Positions 22,969-35,922 are shown, numbered from the stretch's first letter. The stretch is 64,000 nt of DNA from Poronia punctata (GCA_022579005.1 MU401483.1:1-64000); one strand, 5' to 3'. Program-made: numbers and translations. Notes: generated from the letters alone by a model not told the origin.

Positions 22969-25088
22969 GGTGATCGTGAGGTGGGCCGAGGTCGGTGACG
23001 ATACGCATATGCTATGGTTGGTCCTGTGCATCGCTAGTAGCTCGGGACCGAAGCTTCAGATATACGGTATGTCTATATAGAAAGCATGCCCCACGGACGG
23101 CAGTCTCATCCAAGTAGGCAAGGCGTCAGAAACTGTAACACTAGTTGACCCTGGCTTGAGCTGCCGCATTCTGATCGATCAAGCGTCCCTGTGACCGCCC
23201 GGAGGAGTGATGAGATCCATGGACCACAGGGGAATTAGATCGGTATGTATAACTATCTGGGGCGGGCCAAGACCGACACCCTGATAAGCTCGAGATCACA
23301 AGCCCGCTAGACTGCATGACCCCCGGGAACAAAAACAGCCTCTATCTTGGCAAAGCCATCGGAGGTGGGCGACGATGTAGTGCTGAAAGGCTGCTTATGA
23401 CGCAGTGAGACTGAGACAGAAGTTGATACCTCTACTTCAACCTTGGAAGGTAAGGGTAAGAACGGCATGAATGTACGGTATAGGTACCGCGCATCACAAG
23501 CCAGGAACCCAAAACGACGGCTATTACCCTTCGACCTTTGTCGTTATCTATTCTTCGAATGTGTTTATACGAGCAGTCTCTTACCGTGTTGAATTTTGAT
23601 GTAGAGACGCAATAGGTTAAGCAGGGGTACAGGCCCTTCTTGCTAGCTTAGCTAATGTGCCGGACGGAATCATGCTGGAAAAAGATGCATGTGGGCTGTG
23701 AATCGGCCTAAGAGATGTAGGTAGATATTCTGGGTGTTTGATAGGTTCTTAGAATAGGTGGTAGGTGGTCTAGGCATGGAGCTATAATTGTATTAAGCAG
23801 TCTGGGACGACTCGGGAAGTCCGATCGCTGTTGTACGGAAGTACGAGATTTTAGTCAGGAGCAAGAACGGTCCCAAAAGGATTCCTGGCGAGTTTGTGCA
23901 GTAGGTAAGTAGTCTGCGTTTCTCGGCGGAATCCACGAGAGAGGGCTGTCAGCACTATAATCTCATACCTATGCCTATTTTGTCGGCACACCTTTCTTTT
24001 TACTCGAAACATCTTCGTCCAATGGCAAGACGTAAGCCAATCTGGACTCCATACCCTTAACTATCCCTTGATGCCTGTGAGATTCCTACATGAGGTCATG
24101 ACAGGTTTCTGGGAAAGGCTGAATCTAGACTACCTAATACCTGGGTTTAAGGACAGAGCAAAGCGCGTTTTCAACTGTACCTACAGTATTTACAAAGTGG
24201 GCCTTTTTGGACTTTCGGTAGGGCTGAACCAAATACCTACTACACGCATAGCTTTAACCTTTTTGGGATAGGCGTCCAGTGCCCATCTACATATCCTCAG
24301 TTTGTCGTTGCCGGATAAATGTATAGCGTATAATAGAGTTCCGGGATAATCAAACTCGACGTCTGCTATGATCTGGTGCGCAAGTCAAGACAACGACAAA
24401 CACCCGTTGCAAAAGCGTGAAGGAATAAAAAGAGACGGCACATAGTCTGTTCTCGTTACCCCTACAGACAACGATTACCTAGGTACTTCAAAGGAGGTCT
24501 TCGCAGGCCGCCGACCTGGGTCTATTTATTATTATACTCTTCGTGAGCTGAAAACAACGTGCTGACTCATACTAAACATAGCAACAAGTAGCTCTGTAGA
24601 TCAATCCTTCGTTGCAAGCAAGCCACGTTTAGCTATTGTTAGGTAATCCAGACTGACCTAGGTTAGCCGAATGGATTTTCGGATGAGGAGTTATACGGGT
24701 AGGTTCATGTAAACTAGTCTGGAACGAACATTTGGAATGGGATACGGGGTTAGAAGGATCATGTTAAGCTTGGGGTATTCTCGTACTCATAGTTTGTATG
24801 GAGTGAATCGGCAAAACGGCAGCTGGTAGATAACGGATAGACGTATCGAATATGTCATATGCCTTTATTACCCTAGTATGCCCTACTGACCTAAGGTAGG
24901 TTAACAGATGGAGAATTGGCCGTTGGTATATCGGGCCTTTCTGGATGCACAGCCACCTTCATCGCGGTGCAAGCAAAACGGCACCTGATGCCCGGGTATC
25001 AAAAGCCACTTCTTAGATGATGGGTTTATCATGCCATGGCAGCACCTTTTTGCAGCGTGCGCGATGGATTCAAGGCCAAAGGTTCCGA
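22969..25088. other. intergenic, about 2.1 kb
   Basis: No supported gene. It includes the promoter of the minus-strand rhodopsin-domain gene on the left and the 3' region of the spermidine-synthase-like gene on the right. Short frames (23141-23332, 24068-24271) lack features. Confidence 0.5.
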
Positions 25089-26929
25089 TTACCAGTGATT
25101 CCATACTTCACTAGGCATAACAAACCGCATAACATCCCAGTGCCTAAGCGCGCTCTGATCGTGCCACTTTGCGAGTTTATCCGTTTCGTTGGCTCTCAGT
25201 ATTCCCACCTCCTCACGCGGTGAGAAGGCGGAGAGGGGCACCTCGTGCTCCGGAACGAGAAACTGTTTTCTAGAGAGGCTCTTAAGCATGTCTGCGTCCA
25301 TAGGTCTCCTAAACGTGATCTTGTCGCTATTCTTTGTACAGAATATCATGACGTTGTCGAAATCGCGACCTGCTTCTTCGACTGACTCCTTTGAAGGCGC
25401 CTCGTTCTCTCTGAAGATGCGGCAAGATGGGAAGATACCTCTTATAGTGTTAACCACTATGCTAAGGGGTGGTAGCGTAAAGTCTCCGGCGTAGTTCTGC
25501 CTATGTCAGCTACTCTGCTTTGAGGACGGGGGATCGTTGGGTTGCTCACGATAACAATGACTCCGGTAGGTTTTAACATGGACCGAAGCCGCTTTAGAAA
25601 GGTATCGGTAAAGAGGTCTACGGGTTCGGCTCCGCCGGTGAAGACATCATGGACTATATAGTCAAACTGCTTCCGTAGGGAGGGTGCATTCTGCTGACTC
25701 CATGACACCGCATCTTGAATCACGGCAGTGTGGTTTGAGGGAAGGCCGAAGTACTTAGTCGCAAACTTGTGCACCACGGGGTCAATCTCGACAATTGTAG
25801 TGTCGATACCGTGGGCAATAAGTGCAGATGGAGTAGTGCCAATTCCAAGACCACTGTACTATCATTAGCGAACCTCGCCAAGTAGGAGAATGGAGCTTGG
25901 AACTCACATGTTGAGCGCACGAGCTTCATTATCGGGAACCTTTCCAGGTACCTGGACAAGCCTGATAGCCTCCAGCTGTACAAAAACGCTGTAGACTGGT
26001 TCGGCGACTATAGTTCTCCCGAATCTTAACCATTCTCCGCCCAGTAGGCTGTGATCACATCTCATGACGCGAAATCCATTCTCGTGGCTATCGAGAACCG
26101 ATATGTAACCGGTGTTCGACTCCCAACGGTCGACCAGGGACCAGCCATTGGCGTTGAGAGTGTTGTTCAGAGAAACTGTTGCATATTCGGTCATGAGATG
26201 CGTGTTGTAGAAGTATGCGTGTAGAAAGGCCGGAATGGCAAGTATTAGGAGCTGCGACCGGCCGATGACGCTGTAGGTGGCCGCGAGGGCGAACTCCAAG
26301 GCCACCCGGGTTTGCATGAACGAGGACCCGATCTGTTCTATGAGTTGTCTAAGGAAGATAGTCTCTGTGTATTTGAACAATGAGAAGGAGAGAAGACCAG
26401 GGGCTGAGCTTGCGATGGAACTGGGCAGGCTGCTCAGATCGGCTTCTTCCCAGATGTCTGCCACACATGACGAGCTGACAACGACTAGTGGGAAAAGGGT
26501 CAATGCTTCAGTGATGGCAGGGCCATGATCGACCCCAAAGAAGTCGCTGAATGTGAAGAGATAAAACTGAAGCACCGGGATATAGGAAGCTATGAGAGGC
26601 AACAACGTGATTGTCCTGACCGGCAGTAGTCGACGCAGGGCCAAATTACCAGCCCAGCCAACGAATAGTCCAGTCCATACGACATATCGATGCAATCGGT
26701 CAGCAGCTATTTGGCCATAAACTGGCGATAGCGTCAAGGCGGAGACGTTGGCATAGACGGCCGTAAGTGTAATCAAAGCAGCTACTCTACCGTAGGTGGC
26801 AGCTTGTTGAAGAGCCCAACGTGACCATGTATCATTGTTGGCTTGGCTCGCAAGAACTTTGAGGTCCTTTTCGAAATTCTGCTTAGCCTGGACGTTGGTA
26901 TTTCCCGACTCTTGTTTCTTTGGAGCCAT
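25089..26929 (-). CDS. membrane-anchored spermidine/spermine synthase-like protein
   Basis: Model: complement(join(25089..25496, 25551..25853, 25908..26929)) with boundaries good to a base or so at the middle exon, about 577 aa. Introns of about 54 nt restore ARALNIGLGIGTTPSALIAH and GVIVINYAGDFTLPPL. I start at MAPKKQESG; an in-frame ATG 18 codons upstream (26983) is possible. The N-terminal half has roughly six to seven hydrophobic helices (AALITLTAVYANVSALTL, YVVWTGLFVGWAGNLAL, TITLLPLIASYIPVLQFY, ITEALTLFPLVVVSSS, QLLILAIPAFLHAYFY). The C-terminal half is a Rossmann methyltransferase-fold domain of the spermine/spermidine synthase type: glycine loop GLGIGTTPSA, acidic TIVEIDPVVHKFA, then DYIVHDVFTGG. 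The soluble-enzyme GGGDG motif is replaced by GLGIGTT, so aminopropyl transfer is not assured. It diverges from the ERCC1/RAD10 gene. Confidence 0.85.
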
Positions 26930-26983
26930 GATGAGCGGAATTGATGCGGACGGCTTCAGACCTAGTATTTGAATCTCAACCAC

Positions 26984-27592
26984 TCATTGCTGGACAAAGT
27001 TATTGTGAGAAGATCTATCCAATCAACTATGAAATGGAATTACCGTCGCCTAACTGTTGACATCCGGCTAATGTGAAGGAAACTCATTAAAGTTTTCCAT
27101 TGACGCAAACAAGTACGCTAAATTACTAGGTTAACCTACCTAATCAAGGACGTCGGAGTTTGGGACAGATCGCAAGGAACGGAATACGTTCATACATGCT
27201 CCGTCCAGTATTTAGGTTTAGCCGTTAGCTCCCGTTGTTATGGGGAGTAAAACGGCCACCGGGTATTTTCGACGGGCTAATGTTCCAGAGCTGTTGCTCG
27301 TACCTTCAGCTTTTCCTAGACAGGTCCACAGGCACATAGAGACTGTGGCACTCACGCTATAATAGACTGTGGCGCATTACCTCATCACCCCAACCAACTT
27401 GAAATGGGAACTACCTACACTGACGACTTGATCATCAGTTTCAACTAGTTGATATGCGGCCAGACAAATAAACGACAAACAAACGAGAAGGAAAACCCGC
27501 CTGGTGGTTTCTTCATCGCAGGCGTCTCCGTTCCAAGCTCAATAGACGCTTGTCGACGAGATCATAGCCCGATCGGACGCGTCGTTCCCCAA
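26984..27592. other. divergent promoter region
   Basis: About 0.6 kb shared upstream region between the minus-strand spermidine-synthase-like gene and the plus-strand ERCC1/RAD10 gene. I see no unambiguous TATA box or operator-like repeat. Confidence 0.5.
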
Positions 27593-28870
27593 ATGGATGA
27601 AGACGACTTTGGCGCAGACGCAGACTTCTTATCTGCACTCGTCTCCTCCGCTCCTGAAGTCGTGAACACAAAATCTTCCGCAAGTACTCAGAGCCAGCCA
27701 CTACAACCAACGAGCCGTCCACAGCAACCCGTACCTCCAAAAGTTCAACAACCCGTACCTCAAAAAATACAGCAACCCACTCCCCAGCGACTAGACAAGC
27801 GGCCACCTTCAAATCCGTCCACTTCCACTACTTCTGCATCGAAAATCATCCAACCAACACCACAAGCACTTCCACAGCGGTCGGCCGGCTCCTCGATCCT
27901 CGTCTCGCCCCGTCAAAAGGGTAACCCTGTGCTGGCATCGCTGCGCTCTATACCTTGGGAGTACAGCGATATCCCAGCCGATTACGTCCTCGGATTGACA
28001 ACATGCGCTCTGTTCCTGAGTCTCAAATATCACCGCCTCCACCCGGAATATATCTATACCCGAATTCGTAATCTACAGGGCAAGTATAATCTGCGCATTC
28101 TTTTGACCATGGTGGATATTCCAAACCACGAAGATTCTTTACGTGAACTGTCCAAGACCTCCGTCATAAATAACGTCACCGTGATCCTATGCTGGTCCGC
28201 TGCCGAAGCCGCACGTTACCTCGAGTTATACAAGTCGTACGAACATGCCAACTTTAGTGCCATCAAAGGACAACAGGCGACGAGCTATGGCGAGAAGCTC
28301 GTCGAGTTTGTCACTGTACCCAGAGGTATCAACAAAGCGGATGCCATATCGCTTGTCAGCGCATTCGGCAGTATAAAAAATGCCATCAACGCCGACCCCG
28401 AACAGGTCGCCATTATCGGCGGCTGGGGTGAAAAGAAGGTCAAGAGATGGTGCAGTGTCGTAGAAGAACCCTTCCGAGTACAACAAGCCGCTAAACGGCG
28501 CCTGGTTTCCACAGGAAGTAATTCGGTCTTGGATCAAGCAGTGCCTCTAAGCAGCGTTCCTTTAAGAGATATGGCTCGTCTAACTGCAGGCACGTCAAGA
28601 GAGAGCGCCAGTCCCGGCACCACGCCGCACTCACAATTACAGAAACCCAGCAAGCGCCCTACGAGTACGACGGTCTCGCGCACTCCGGATGTTCATATGG
28701 ATGACGAAGAAGAGGCCATGCTAGCGGCGGCTATCGAAGAGTCCAAGAAGACAGCAGCCGAGGAAAGGATACGGTCCTCTGGCGCAACCTCTGGGCCGGC
28801 CTCCAACAAGGATGACGAACTTGGGGGTGGAATTGCTGCAGCACTTGCAAGACTCAGGGAAGAAGGATGA
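27593..28870 (+). CDS. RAD10: DNA excision repair protein ERCC1/Rad10
   Basis: Non-catalytic partner of the XPF/Rad1 nuclease, which cuts 5' of bulky lesions in nucleotide excision repair and processes crosslinks and recombination flaps in the nucleus. A single exon of 425 aa starts at the first ATG in the frame (MDEDDFGADADFLSALVSS); no upstream in-frame ATG exists. Residues about 25-105 are Pro/Gln-rich and disordered. The central domain begins near SSILVSPRQKGNPVLASLRS and contains WEYSDIPADYVLGLTTCALF, LSLKYHRLHPEYIYTRI and ILCWSAAEAARYLELYKSYE. The tandem helix-hairpin-helix region follows (VEFVTVPRGINKADAISLVS, IIGGWGEKKVKRWCSVVEEP). A C-terminal extension carries a UIM-like acidic stretch DDEEEAMLAAAIEESKK, a fungal addition that could bind ubiquitin (inference). 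Confidence 0.94.
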   Translation: MDEDDFGADADFLSALVSSAPEVVNTKSSASTQSQPLQPTSRPQQPVPPKVQQPVPQKIQQPTPQRLDKRPPSNPSTSTTSASKIIQPTPQALPQRSAGSSILVSPRQKGNPVLASLRSIPWEYSDIPADYVLGLTTCALFLSLKYHRLHPEYIYTRIRNLQGKYNLRILLTMVDIPNHEDSLRELSKTSVINNVTVILCWSAAEAARYLELYKSYEHANFSAIKGQQATSYGEKLVEFVTVPRGINKADAISLVSAFGSIKNAINADPEQVAIIGGWGEKKVKRWCSVVEEPFRVQQAAKRRLVSTGSNSVLDQAVPLSSVPLRDMARLTAGTSRESASPGTTPHSQLQKPSKRPTSTTVSRTPDVHMDDEEEAMLAAAIEESKKTAAEERIRSSGATSGPASNKDDELGGGIAAALARLREEG

Positions 28871-31800
28871 TGTTATCCTACACGCTCTTTGACAGCATAC
28901 GCAATGTAAACTGCGCAGCTACAACACGATGAGTGACAGTAGCTAGTTTCTTTCCGGGCTAAAGGAAGCCGAAAGGGCCACCGAGCTACTAAAGAATGCC
29001 GGCGCGACGATTCTCCTCACGAGACTAGGCTTGCTCCAACAAGGCCATTCGAGGTGCCGCATTTGTATCTAGCGGGTTATGGGCCCTGTAACACATAACG
29101 GTGTACCCCACAAATCCCCGCGACGAGGAGCAATGGATCCGAAAGATACGTTACAGTACACGTGCGGGCCATCTCGGTCTATTTTACGGCACAGGAACCT
29201 CGCCTTAGGTTCACGGCGCAGCTTGCCGGCTTCAATACAGCGACGCTATAAGCGACGACAATGAGGTGTGCCCTAGCAACATGCCCCGCATCAAAAGTCT
29301 TCAAGGATGTACGTGTATTTAAAAAATGCACAAAAACAAGGATGAAGGGGCAGGGGTATTCACAAGACGATTGTGGTCGGTCTAATCACGGTTTTATCAA
29401 CGGTGCAGTCTTGGCTGTTGGTGCTATCCCTAGTCGCAGAAAAGTAGCAATGGCGATGACTAGGCCTTGGGAGTCTCTTCATGTGAAGTAGAATCGACCG
29501 GATGCGATGCATACTGTAACTGAAAGAAGCATGCTGGTGTTTCCGTGCCGCTAGAGCGTCGTTCGACTCTCCGGGTGGTTACACATATAGCAGGTAGTAC
29601 AGAATTCCGGGGCGGCCTTGGCAGGGCACTTGGTCAAATGAGAGAAAGCAGAAGTTGATTTCTGTACGGACTGCCCTGGTAGGTATTACCGCTTTGTAGG
29701 TTGCAATATCCAGGCACAGGATGCCCGGTTCTAGGGTATCAATCCTGATTTGATGAGAGTGGAATTTGGTGTCCGACCAAAGTGACACGCGAAAAGGTAC
29801 CCGTTGACATGTGGTGGTAAAAATGGGCGTGGCCTTTGTATTGGTAGGCAGGCCCGCCGCCCGCAGGTTGACGAATTAGCTCATATACACTGATGCATAC
29901 ACGACACGTCGTGCATCCCGAAACTTTATATTTATTGCCTTTTTTCCTAACGTCCAATTTCAACTATTGTGGCACGTGAGCATCAATATTTCCGTGCTTT
30001 CCTGTTCTACAACAGGGTACCAAGACCATCGTTAGACTTGAAATATAGATGGATACAACAGGTACGGTAACAACATCTCCCACGGTTCAAGAAACCATAA
30101 CCAAGTTTGTTTTATGCCTAGAAGTCGAGTCTATCGGCAGGACTACGGCTTCTTCCCCGCAAAACCTTGATAGTCTAGCTAGTCTAGACGTTCCTGCAAG
30201 CTGAGAAAAGGTACCACTTGCGGTTTTCAGCGTAGAGACCCATACATACTTGCCTCAGTAGAGAAAGACCCCGCCATCTATTGTTTCTATACTCCCATAA
30301 GGGTTTGGTATCGGCTCTTCGTCTGCGAACTATAAAATCGGTATTTCCGTCTACCGTGTCAAGTGTACCTACTTTGACGGCCTTTTAATTAGGGAATGTA
30401 ATGAATAAGACGTAAGAACTCATAAATCGGATAACTATATAGTCATTTGGACAGATTATCAGACGTCCAATGTCCTCGTGCTTTCGGTCGTCAGTTTAAA
30501 AATTACCCCTCACGACCATGGGAAGTATTTTGAGCTTTGGTTCGGACAGCGCCCTATTTGCGGTCGAGAAGACCTGGAGATCTGCACATGTGCACCTGTA
30601 TAGGGAAGGTTGTATTACGCTAACCTTGCCGACTTGGGGCTAGTCGATTCACTCGGCCACCAGAAGACAACTGACAATACACGCCTGCCGGCGCCAGGGT
30701 CTTGGCGGGCTAGGCTAGTGAGCAAAAAATGCTAACCGAGCGTGACTCCGTAGGTATCTTGCCGCCTTTTGACCTATGAGGAATGGGAATTTCACCCCTG
30801 CCAGCGTCTCTTCTCAAGAAAGTTCCCGAGTTCAAGAGATATGCCGTTCGCCGCGCGCCGTACCAGTACACTACCGAGAAGCACGCGCATGAATTTCGAC
30901 GCTATCGCAAGACGTCGAAAAAGAGATCGTTTTCAGCAGGTAAGTAACAACCGTGTATGACACGTCTTCGTACTGTAGGCGTCAGTGATAAGGTCGCGCG
31001 GCACCTACCCTCACATACATACATCATGTACGAGGATGTACTGTGCCGTCTGTCGGATTTCTTTCCCTTCTCCGATGACTTCATTCCACTTGTCCACACG
31101 ATGGGAGGCTCGTGTCTCTGCCGCATGGTTCAAATTTTTAGAACGAGGTTTCAGATGGAATATCTCGCCGTGACGCCCCCGTGGCTTGATGTACCCATCA
31201 GCCTATCCTCAAGTGATTCACAGCTAAAAGTCTAGTATCCCTGTAGATCGCTTGTTATGCTCAGGTGATCGTCACAGCTACCATTTGAGGCTACTTCAAG
31301 CCTCGAGGGGCCCTCAACGAAGCTTCTTCTCTCAAGAACCCCCCTGCTCATGGTTACATTTCCAGACGCCCAGGCCTGCCTAATAGATATGTATGTGGGA
31401 GGTAGGTACCTGCAGAGAGGGATAATAGAAATATTTTTTTGCCATTAATTACAGAGTACAGGATAACATCAATAATAGCCAGTCCATCTCTCGGCCTAAC
31501 TAGCAGACTGGCCCGCTCATGTAAACAGTACCATGGATTTTTCTCGCTTGGTCGAGGTTCATCCCACTTTGTCCCGACTAGCTCCATCAGCGGCACTATC
31601 GACTTCTGATTGGGAGAAAGACATCATCGCATGGATATACGCCGAAAAGATGGTTGTCGTCGAGAGAGAATTAGGTAGGTCGAGTATTGGATGCTAGTCA
31701 AGGTTATGGTCGTGGTAGGTAACATCCATCTAACCCATGCGGAGACAGCAAGCTGCTCCGGTCCCAATCTAATATGTACAGGATAGACTCTTGGACCGAG

Positions 31801-32130
31801 GCCGATGATATGTGATCACGTTCCCCATCCAACCCTTTTGCCTCCCATCGTGCCGGGCCGTGGGGTGAAGGATAGATGGGGCTAAGGGAGATCGGGCGAC
31901 TCATCGTCATTAGTCGCGGTTTCTTATTACCTCGACCCAAGACTATAGTGTCTCGATGGCCAGTAACCTATCATAGGTACTGGAGTGGATGGGGGAAGTC
32001 GGTAGGTAATGTACAGTACACGCACGTATGTTGACAGTTGCATATTGCTTCTGCATATGTTGCGTGCTGTATCATTACTTGCCTACCAACACATACCTAC
32101 TACCTACTCGTACCCAGCTGCTCCCGCCGA
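28871..32130. other. gene-poor region, about 3.3 kb
   Basis: No supported gene in about 3.3 kb. Frames such as 29079-29264, 29739-29963 and 30957-31235 have no domain, splice or ATG-context support. Several GGTAGGTA/TACCTACC words occur. The right end leads into the GH47 promoter. Confidence 0.5.
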
Positions 32131-32141
32131 TATGTATATAA
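32131..32141 (+). promoter_or_regulatory. TATA-like element of GH47 gene
   Basis: TATGTATATAAG lies about 200 nt upstream of the GH47 start codon, with a pyrimidine-rich stretch (CTTTCCGCCTTCCCCCCCTC) shortly after it. The spacing fits a long 5' leader. Pattern only. Confidence 0.4.
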
Positions 32142-32342
32142 GACATGGACGTGCCTCGCACCTGCTTTCCGCCTTCCCCCCCTCTTGTCTGGAAGCTGCA
32201 ACTCTTTCAACCCGGGGCTAGAATCGGGCCTGTTCACTCCCTTGATCTTTCATCCGGCGCCGCTCCGTCGTGCGTCTTGTACTGCACTGTAGTAGTATTC
32301 CTCTTGCTTTTTGCATAGGTAACCTGACATCATTGGCTGATC

Positions 32343-34150
32343 ATGCATCGTTATTGCTGGGGGCTCGCTGCCCTGGGCGTTGTCTCGCCTGCCATCGTAT
32401 CCGCATCTCCGATAGCTTCGCGTGCGACTGGTGCCGCTAGCTACGTGGCCCACGAGGACAGACTCGGCGCCGTCAAGGAAGCCTTTCAGAGGGCTTGGGA
32501 TGGTTACTACGAATATGCCTTCCCCAACGACAGCCTGAAGCCCATCTCCAAGTCATACCAGAACGACAGGTAAGAAAGAAGCGAACGCAGACATTCAACC
32601 TTGGGCGGGATGTGAGGACTGATGGGAAGAACAGGAATGGATGGGGAGCAAGCGCAGTGGATGCCATTTCCACCGCCTTGATCATGGAAAACGAAAAGGT
32701 CGTGAAGCAGATCGTCGAGCACATCAAGAACGTCGACTTTACCAAGACCGTCAAGGGTGGCGAGAATGTCTCACTGTTCGAGACCACTATCCGCTACCTC
32801 GCCGGCCTAGTTTCGGGTATTTACTCATCCGCCCCCGAGTCGCACAAGACCGGCGTCTGTTCTAACTAAAAGAAAAAAAATTAGCGTACGACTTCCTCAC
32901 CGGTCCTTTCGAGGGCATGATCGATGATGACTCGGTACAGATCATCTTGGACCAAGCCGTCACTTTGGCCGATGCGCTCAGCGTCGGCTTCGATACCCCG
33001 AGCGGCGTACCGATCAACGACCTCGTTTTCAACGGCCCCGATGGCCCCCGGACGAAGGATGTGGCGACCAACGGTATTGCCACCATCGGCACACTCATCC
33101 TCGAATGGACCCGTCTGAGCGATCTGACGGGCGACAAGGCGTACGGCGAGTTGGCCAAGAAGGGCGAGGAGTACCTGATCAATGTGAGGAACCCCGAGGT
33201 TGGAGAACCCTACCCCGGTTTGATCGGCACCGATGTGTACGTGAAGAACGGCACGTTTGCCAACGGTAGTGGCGGTTGGAACGGCGGCACCGACTCCTTT
33301 TACGAGTATCTCATCAAGATGTACCTCTACGACACGGAACGCTTCGGAGAGTACAAGGACAGTTGGGTCAAGGCTATCGATTCGAGCATCAAGTACCTCA
33401 CCTCGCACCCGACGACCAGGCCCGACATCACCTTCCTAGCTGCTTACAATGGCGCGGGCCCGGAGAAGCTCAACTTTGTCTCGTCACATCGTAAGTCGAT
33501 CAGATAAAACCACACAGTATCCCCTAAAAGGACGGGTTGGACTAACTTGACTGTGACTGGGATTAGTTGCCTGCTTCCACGGAGGCAATTTCATCCTCGG
33601 CGGCTTGACGCTGGATAAACAGAAATACATCGACTTCGGCCTCAAACTCGTCGAGGGCTGCCACGAGACGTACATCAGCACGGCGACGGGCATCGGACCG
33701 GAGAGCTTCCGATGGCAGGACAACAAACTATCGCCCAACGCAAGCAACAACGCGGCACCACCCAAAGACCAGAAGGGCTTCTACGACGAGAACGGATTCT
33801 GGCTCTCGGCCGCGGATTACGATCTCCGTCCCGAGGTTATCGAGAGCTACTACTACGCCTATCGGGCCACGGGCAACACCAAGTATCAGGACTGGGCCTG
33901 GGATGCCTTCGTCAACATCAACAGGACGTGCAGCGCCGGTGTCGGCTTCAGCGCCGTCACCAATGTCAACGAACCCGACGGAGGCGACTTTTACGATTCC
34001 CAGGAGAGCTTCTTGTTCGCCGAGGTGCTCAAGTATAGTTATCTGATCCAGGCCGGCGACGCGCCGTATCAGGTCAAGGCGGACCATAATAACCAATGGG
34101 TCTTTAATACCGAGGCGCACCCTGTTCGTGTTGCGGGTAAACCTATTTGA
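32343..34150 (+). CDS. msdS: secreted GH47 alpha-1,2-mannosidase
   Basis: Class I mannosyl-oligosaccharide 1,2-alpha-mannosidase that trims alpha-1,2-linked mannose from N-glycans in the secretory pathway or outside the cell. Model: join(32343..32569, 32635..32816, 32885..33490, 33567..34150), 532 aa, in phase throughout. A signal peptide ([20 protein letters not shown]) is followed by the (alpha/alpha)7 domain: [150 protein letters not shown] and the C-terminal [10 protein letters not shown], whose Thr is the calcium ligand in this family. Acidic catalytic residues within these motifs are retained. Several N-x-S/T sequons are present. Introns are 65-76 nt. Confidence 0.94.
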
Positions 34151-35922
34151 TTTTCCGAGTAGCGATATTTTATTATTATTATTATACCAATTTGCATATA
34201 TGTCTTTTTACGCAGTACTCTTTTTTTTTTTTTTTTTTTCAATAGCGAGAGGAAGATTGGGTTTGAAAGAAAGAGAAGGGAGGGAGGGGAGGGATGGGAT
34301 GGTGGTCTTCCCAGGGCAGATGATTGATTGACTGTCTTGTTTATAAGACTTGATTCCTTCGTCTTTCGTCCTTTTTAAACCGCATTGGTCATGGCGTTAT
34401 ATGATGGATATCATCTTTATCGAATAGTTTTTGGTTTTTGAAATCCAAAAATAATCATTTGGATAAGTTGGCTCTCTTTCTCACAGAGCACAGAGCAGAC
34501 TATGATTTCTAAAAGTACGTGTATGTATGTATGTATGTATAAGTAGATGTGGTAAATAGTAGGTACATATGTTGTGTATATTAGGTATGATGTCACTCCT
34601 CGTATACCGGTCAATCTACCTACTCGTACTACCTAGCTTGTCGTACGTGTGTAGTATGTACATATGTAGTCACTGCTCTACGAGTAAGTAGTCATGTACA
34701 ACAAGCAAGTCAATTAATCTTTAAAATATCTGAATCCGAACCCGAACCTGGAAAAAAAATTACGGAAGAAAGTAGCAAAAGACAAGGTTACTTACTTACA
34801 TCATAACTTATAACTGATAACTCATAACTCATTCCCTAGAACAGAGAAATCCCTCTCTACGGTAGGGTAGGGTACGGTACGGTATGGTATGGTACGGTAC
34901 GGTACGGTAGTTTGTATACTACGTGTAAAATATAAAGTCTAGTCTAGACTGAGATTAATAGATAGATAAAAAGGTAGGGGTAGGTACTTTGTAATTACAA
35001 GAAAAAAAGACCCTGATCTTCCTTTTATTTGCATGTATGCATTGCAAACTAGGTATTTGATTTTCTCTAGGGTTTGCGACTAGTTTACCACGTTTTTTTC
35101 TTACATACCTAGTATAAATGTGCCCTGATCTGCATTGTTTGGATTCGGTAGGTTTGGTACGTGTAGTTTTGGTAGATCAATTACGCCTTTTTTAGATGTT
35201 CAGCTTGGGTTGGGTGTAGATCACTCTAAGTACCTACCTAGGTTAAGGGGGTGATTGATGGATTAGGTTAGATTTTACTATGTGGGATAGTTGGAAAGGG
35301 GGTTTCGAAGATAGATATACCCTATGGAGAGATGAATAGAGGGATGTCTGGATAGAAGGAGGAAATAAATAAAGAGATAGGTACGAGTAAATAAGAGAAG
35401 TTTTGGTCCATCAGAACCAAGATACCTACCTACCTAAGGCTAGAAGATACATATACTTATTTAAACATAGTTGCTGTGTGTGCACGGGTGGGTTAAGGAT
35501 GTCTTTATTACCGTGTTCTCAATAAGAACTCTTCTTACACTTGACCAGTACCGGTATTACTTAACAGTAGGTAGATTATATATCTCCTTATATGGCAGAC
35601 ATTGTACATACCTATATATACTCGTAAGTTGGCCATTCTGAATAAATAGTACGGTCAGGTAAATATGTGTATATACACGTAGGTATAGGTATATATGAAT
35701 GTCAAAAATAATGTTGTTTTTTCTGTGATCAAAAAAAGTGACATGAAACATATTACCTAACCTAGCAGAGTAGGTAGTCCAAGGGAGAGAGAGGGGCTTG
35801 ACAATATGAGCTAGGTAGGTACCTACCACCATGATTGAGTGGATGAAGTGACTGAGTGAGTGACTGACTGACTGACTGAGCAAGTAATAGGCACTCATCT
35901 CTCCTCTCATTTCAAACTCGTC
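34151..35922. other. intergenic with simple repeats
   Basis: About 1.8 kb of AT-rich DNA without a supported gene. It holds a poly-T run (34221-34239), a TATG-like microsatellite near 34523-34541, a 5-bp array at 34861-34910, and a GACT-type repeat near 35850-35877. The frame 35557-35910 (-) is AT-rich and featureless. Confidence 0.5.
34861..34910. repeat. 5-bp GGTAC/GGTAG/GGTAT array
   Basis: About ten tandem pentamers of the form GGTAN (GGTAG, GGTAC, GGTAT) in a row. The drift in the fifth base suggests an old, slowly diverging minisatellite. Confidence 0.85.
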
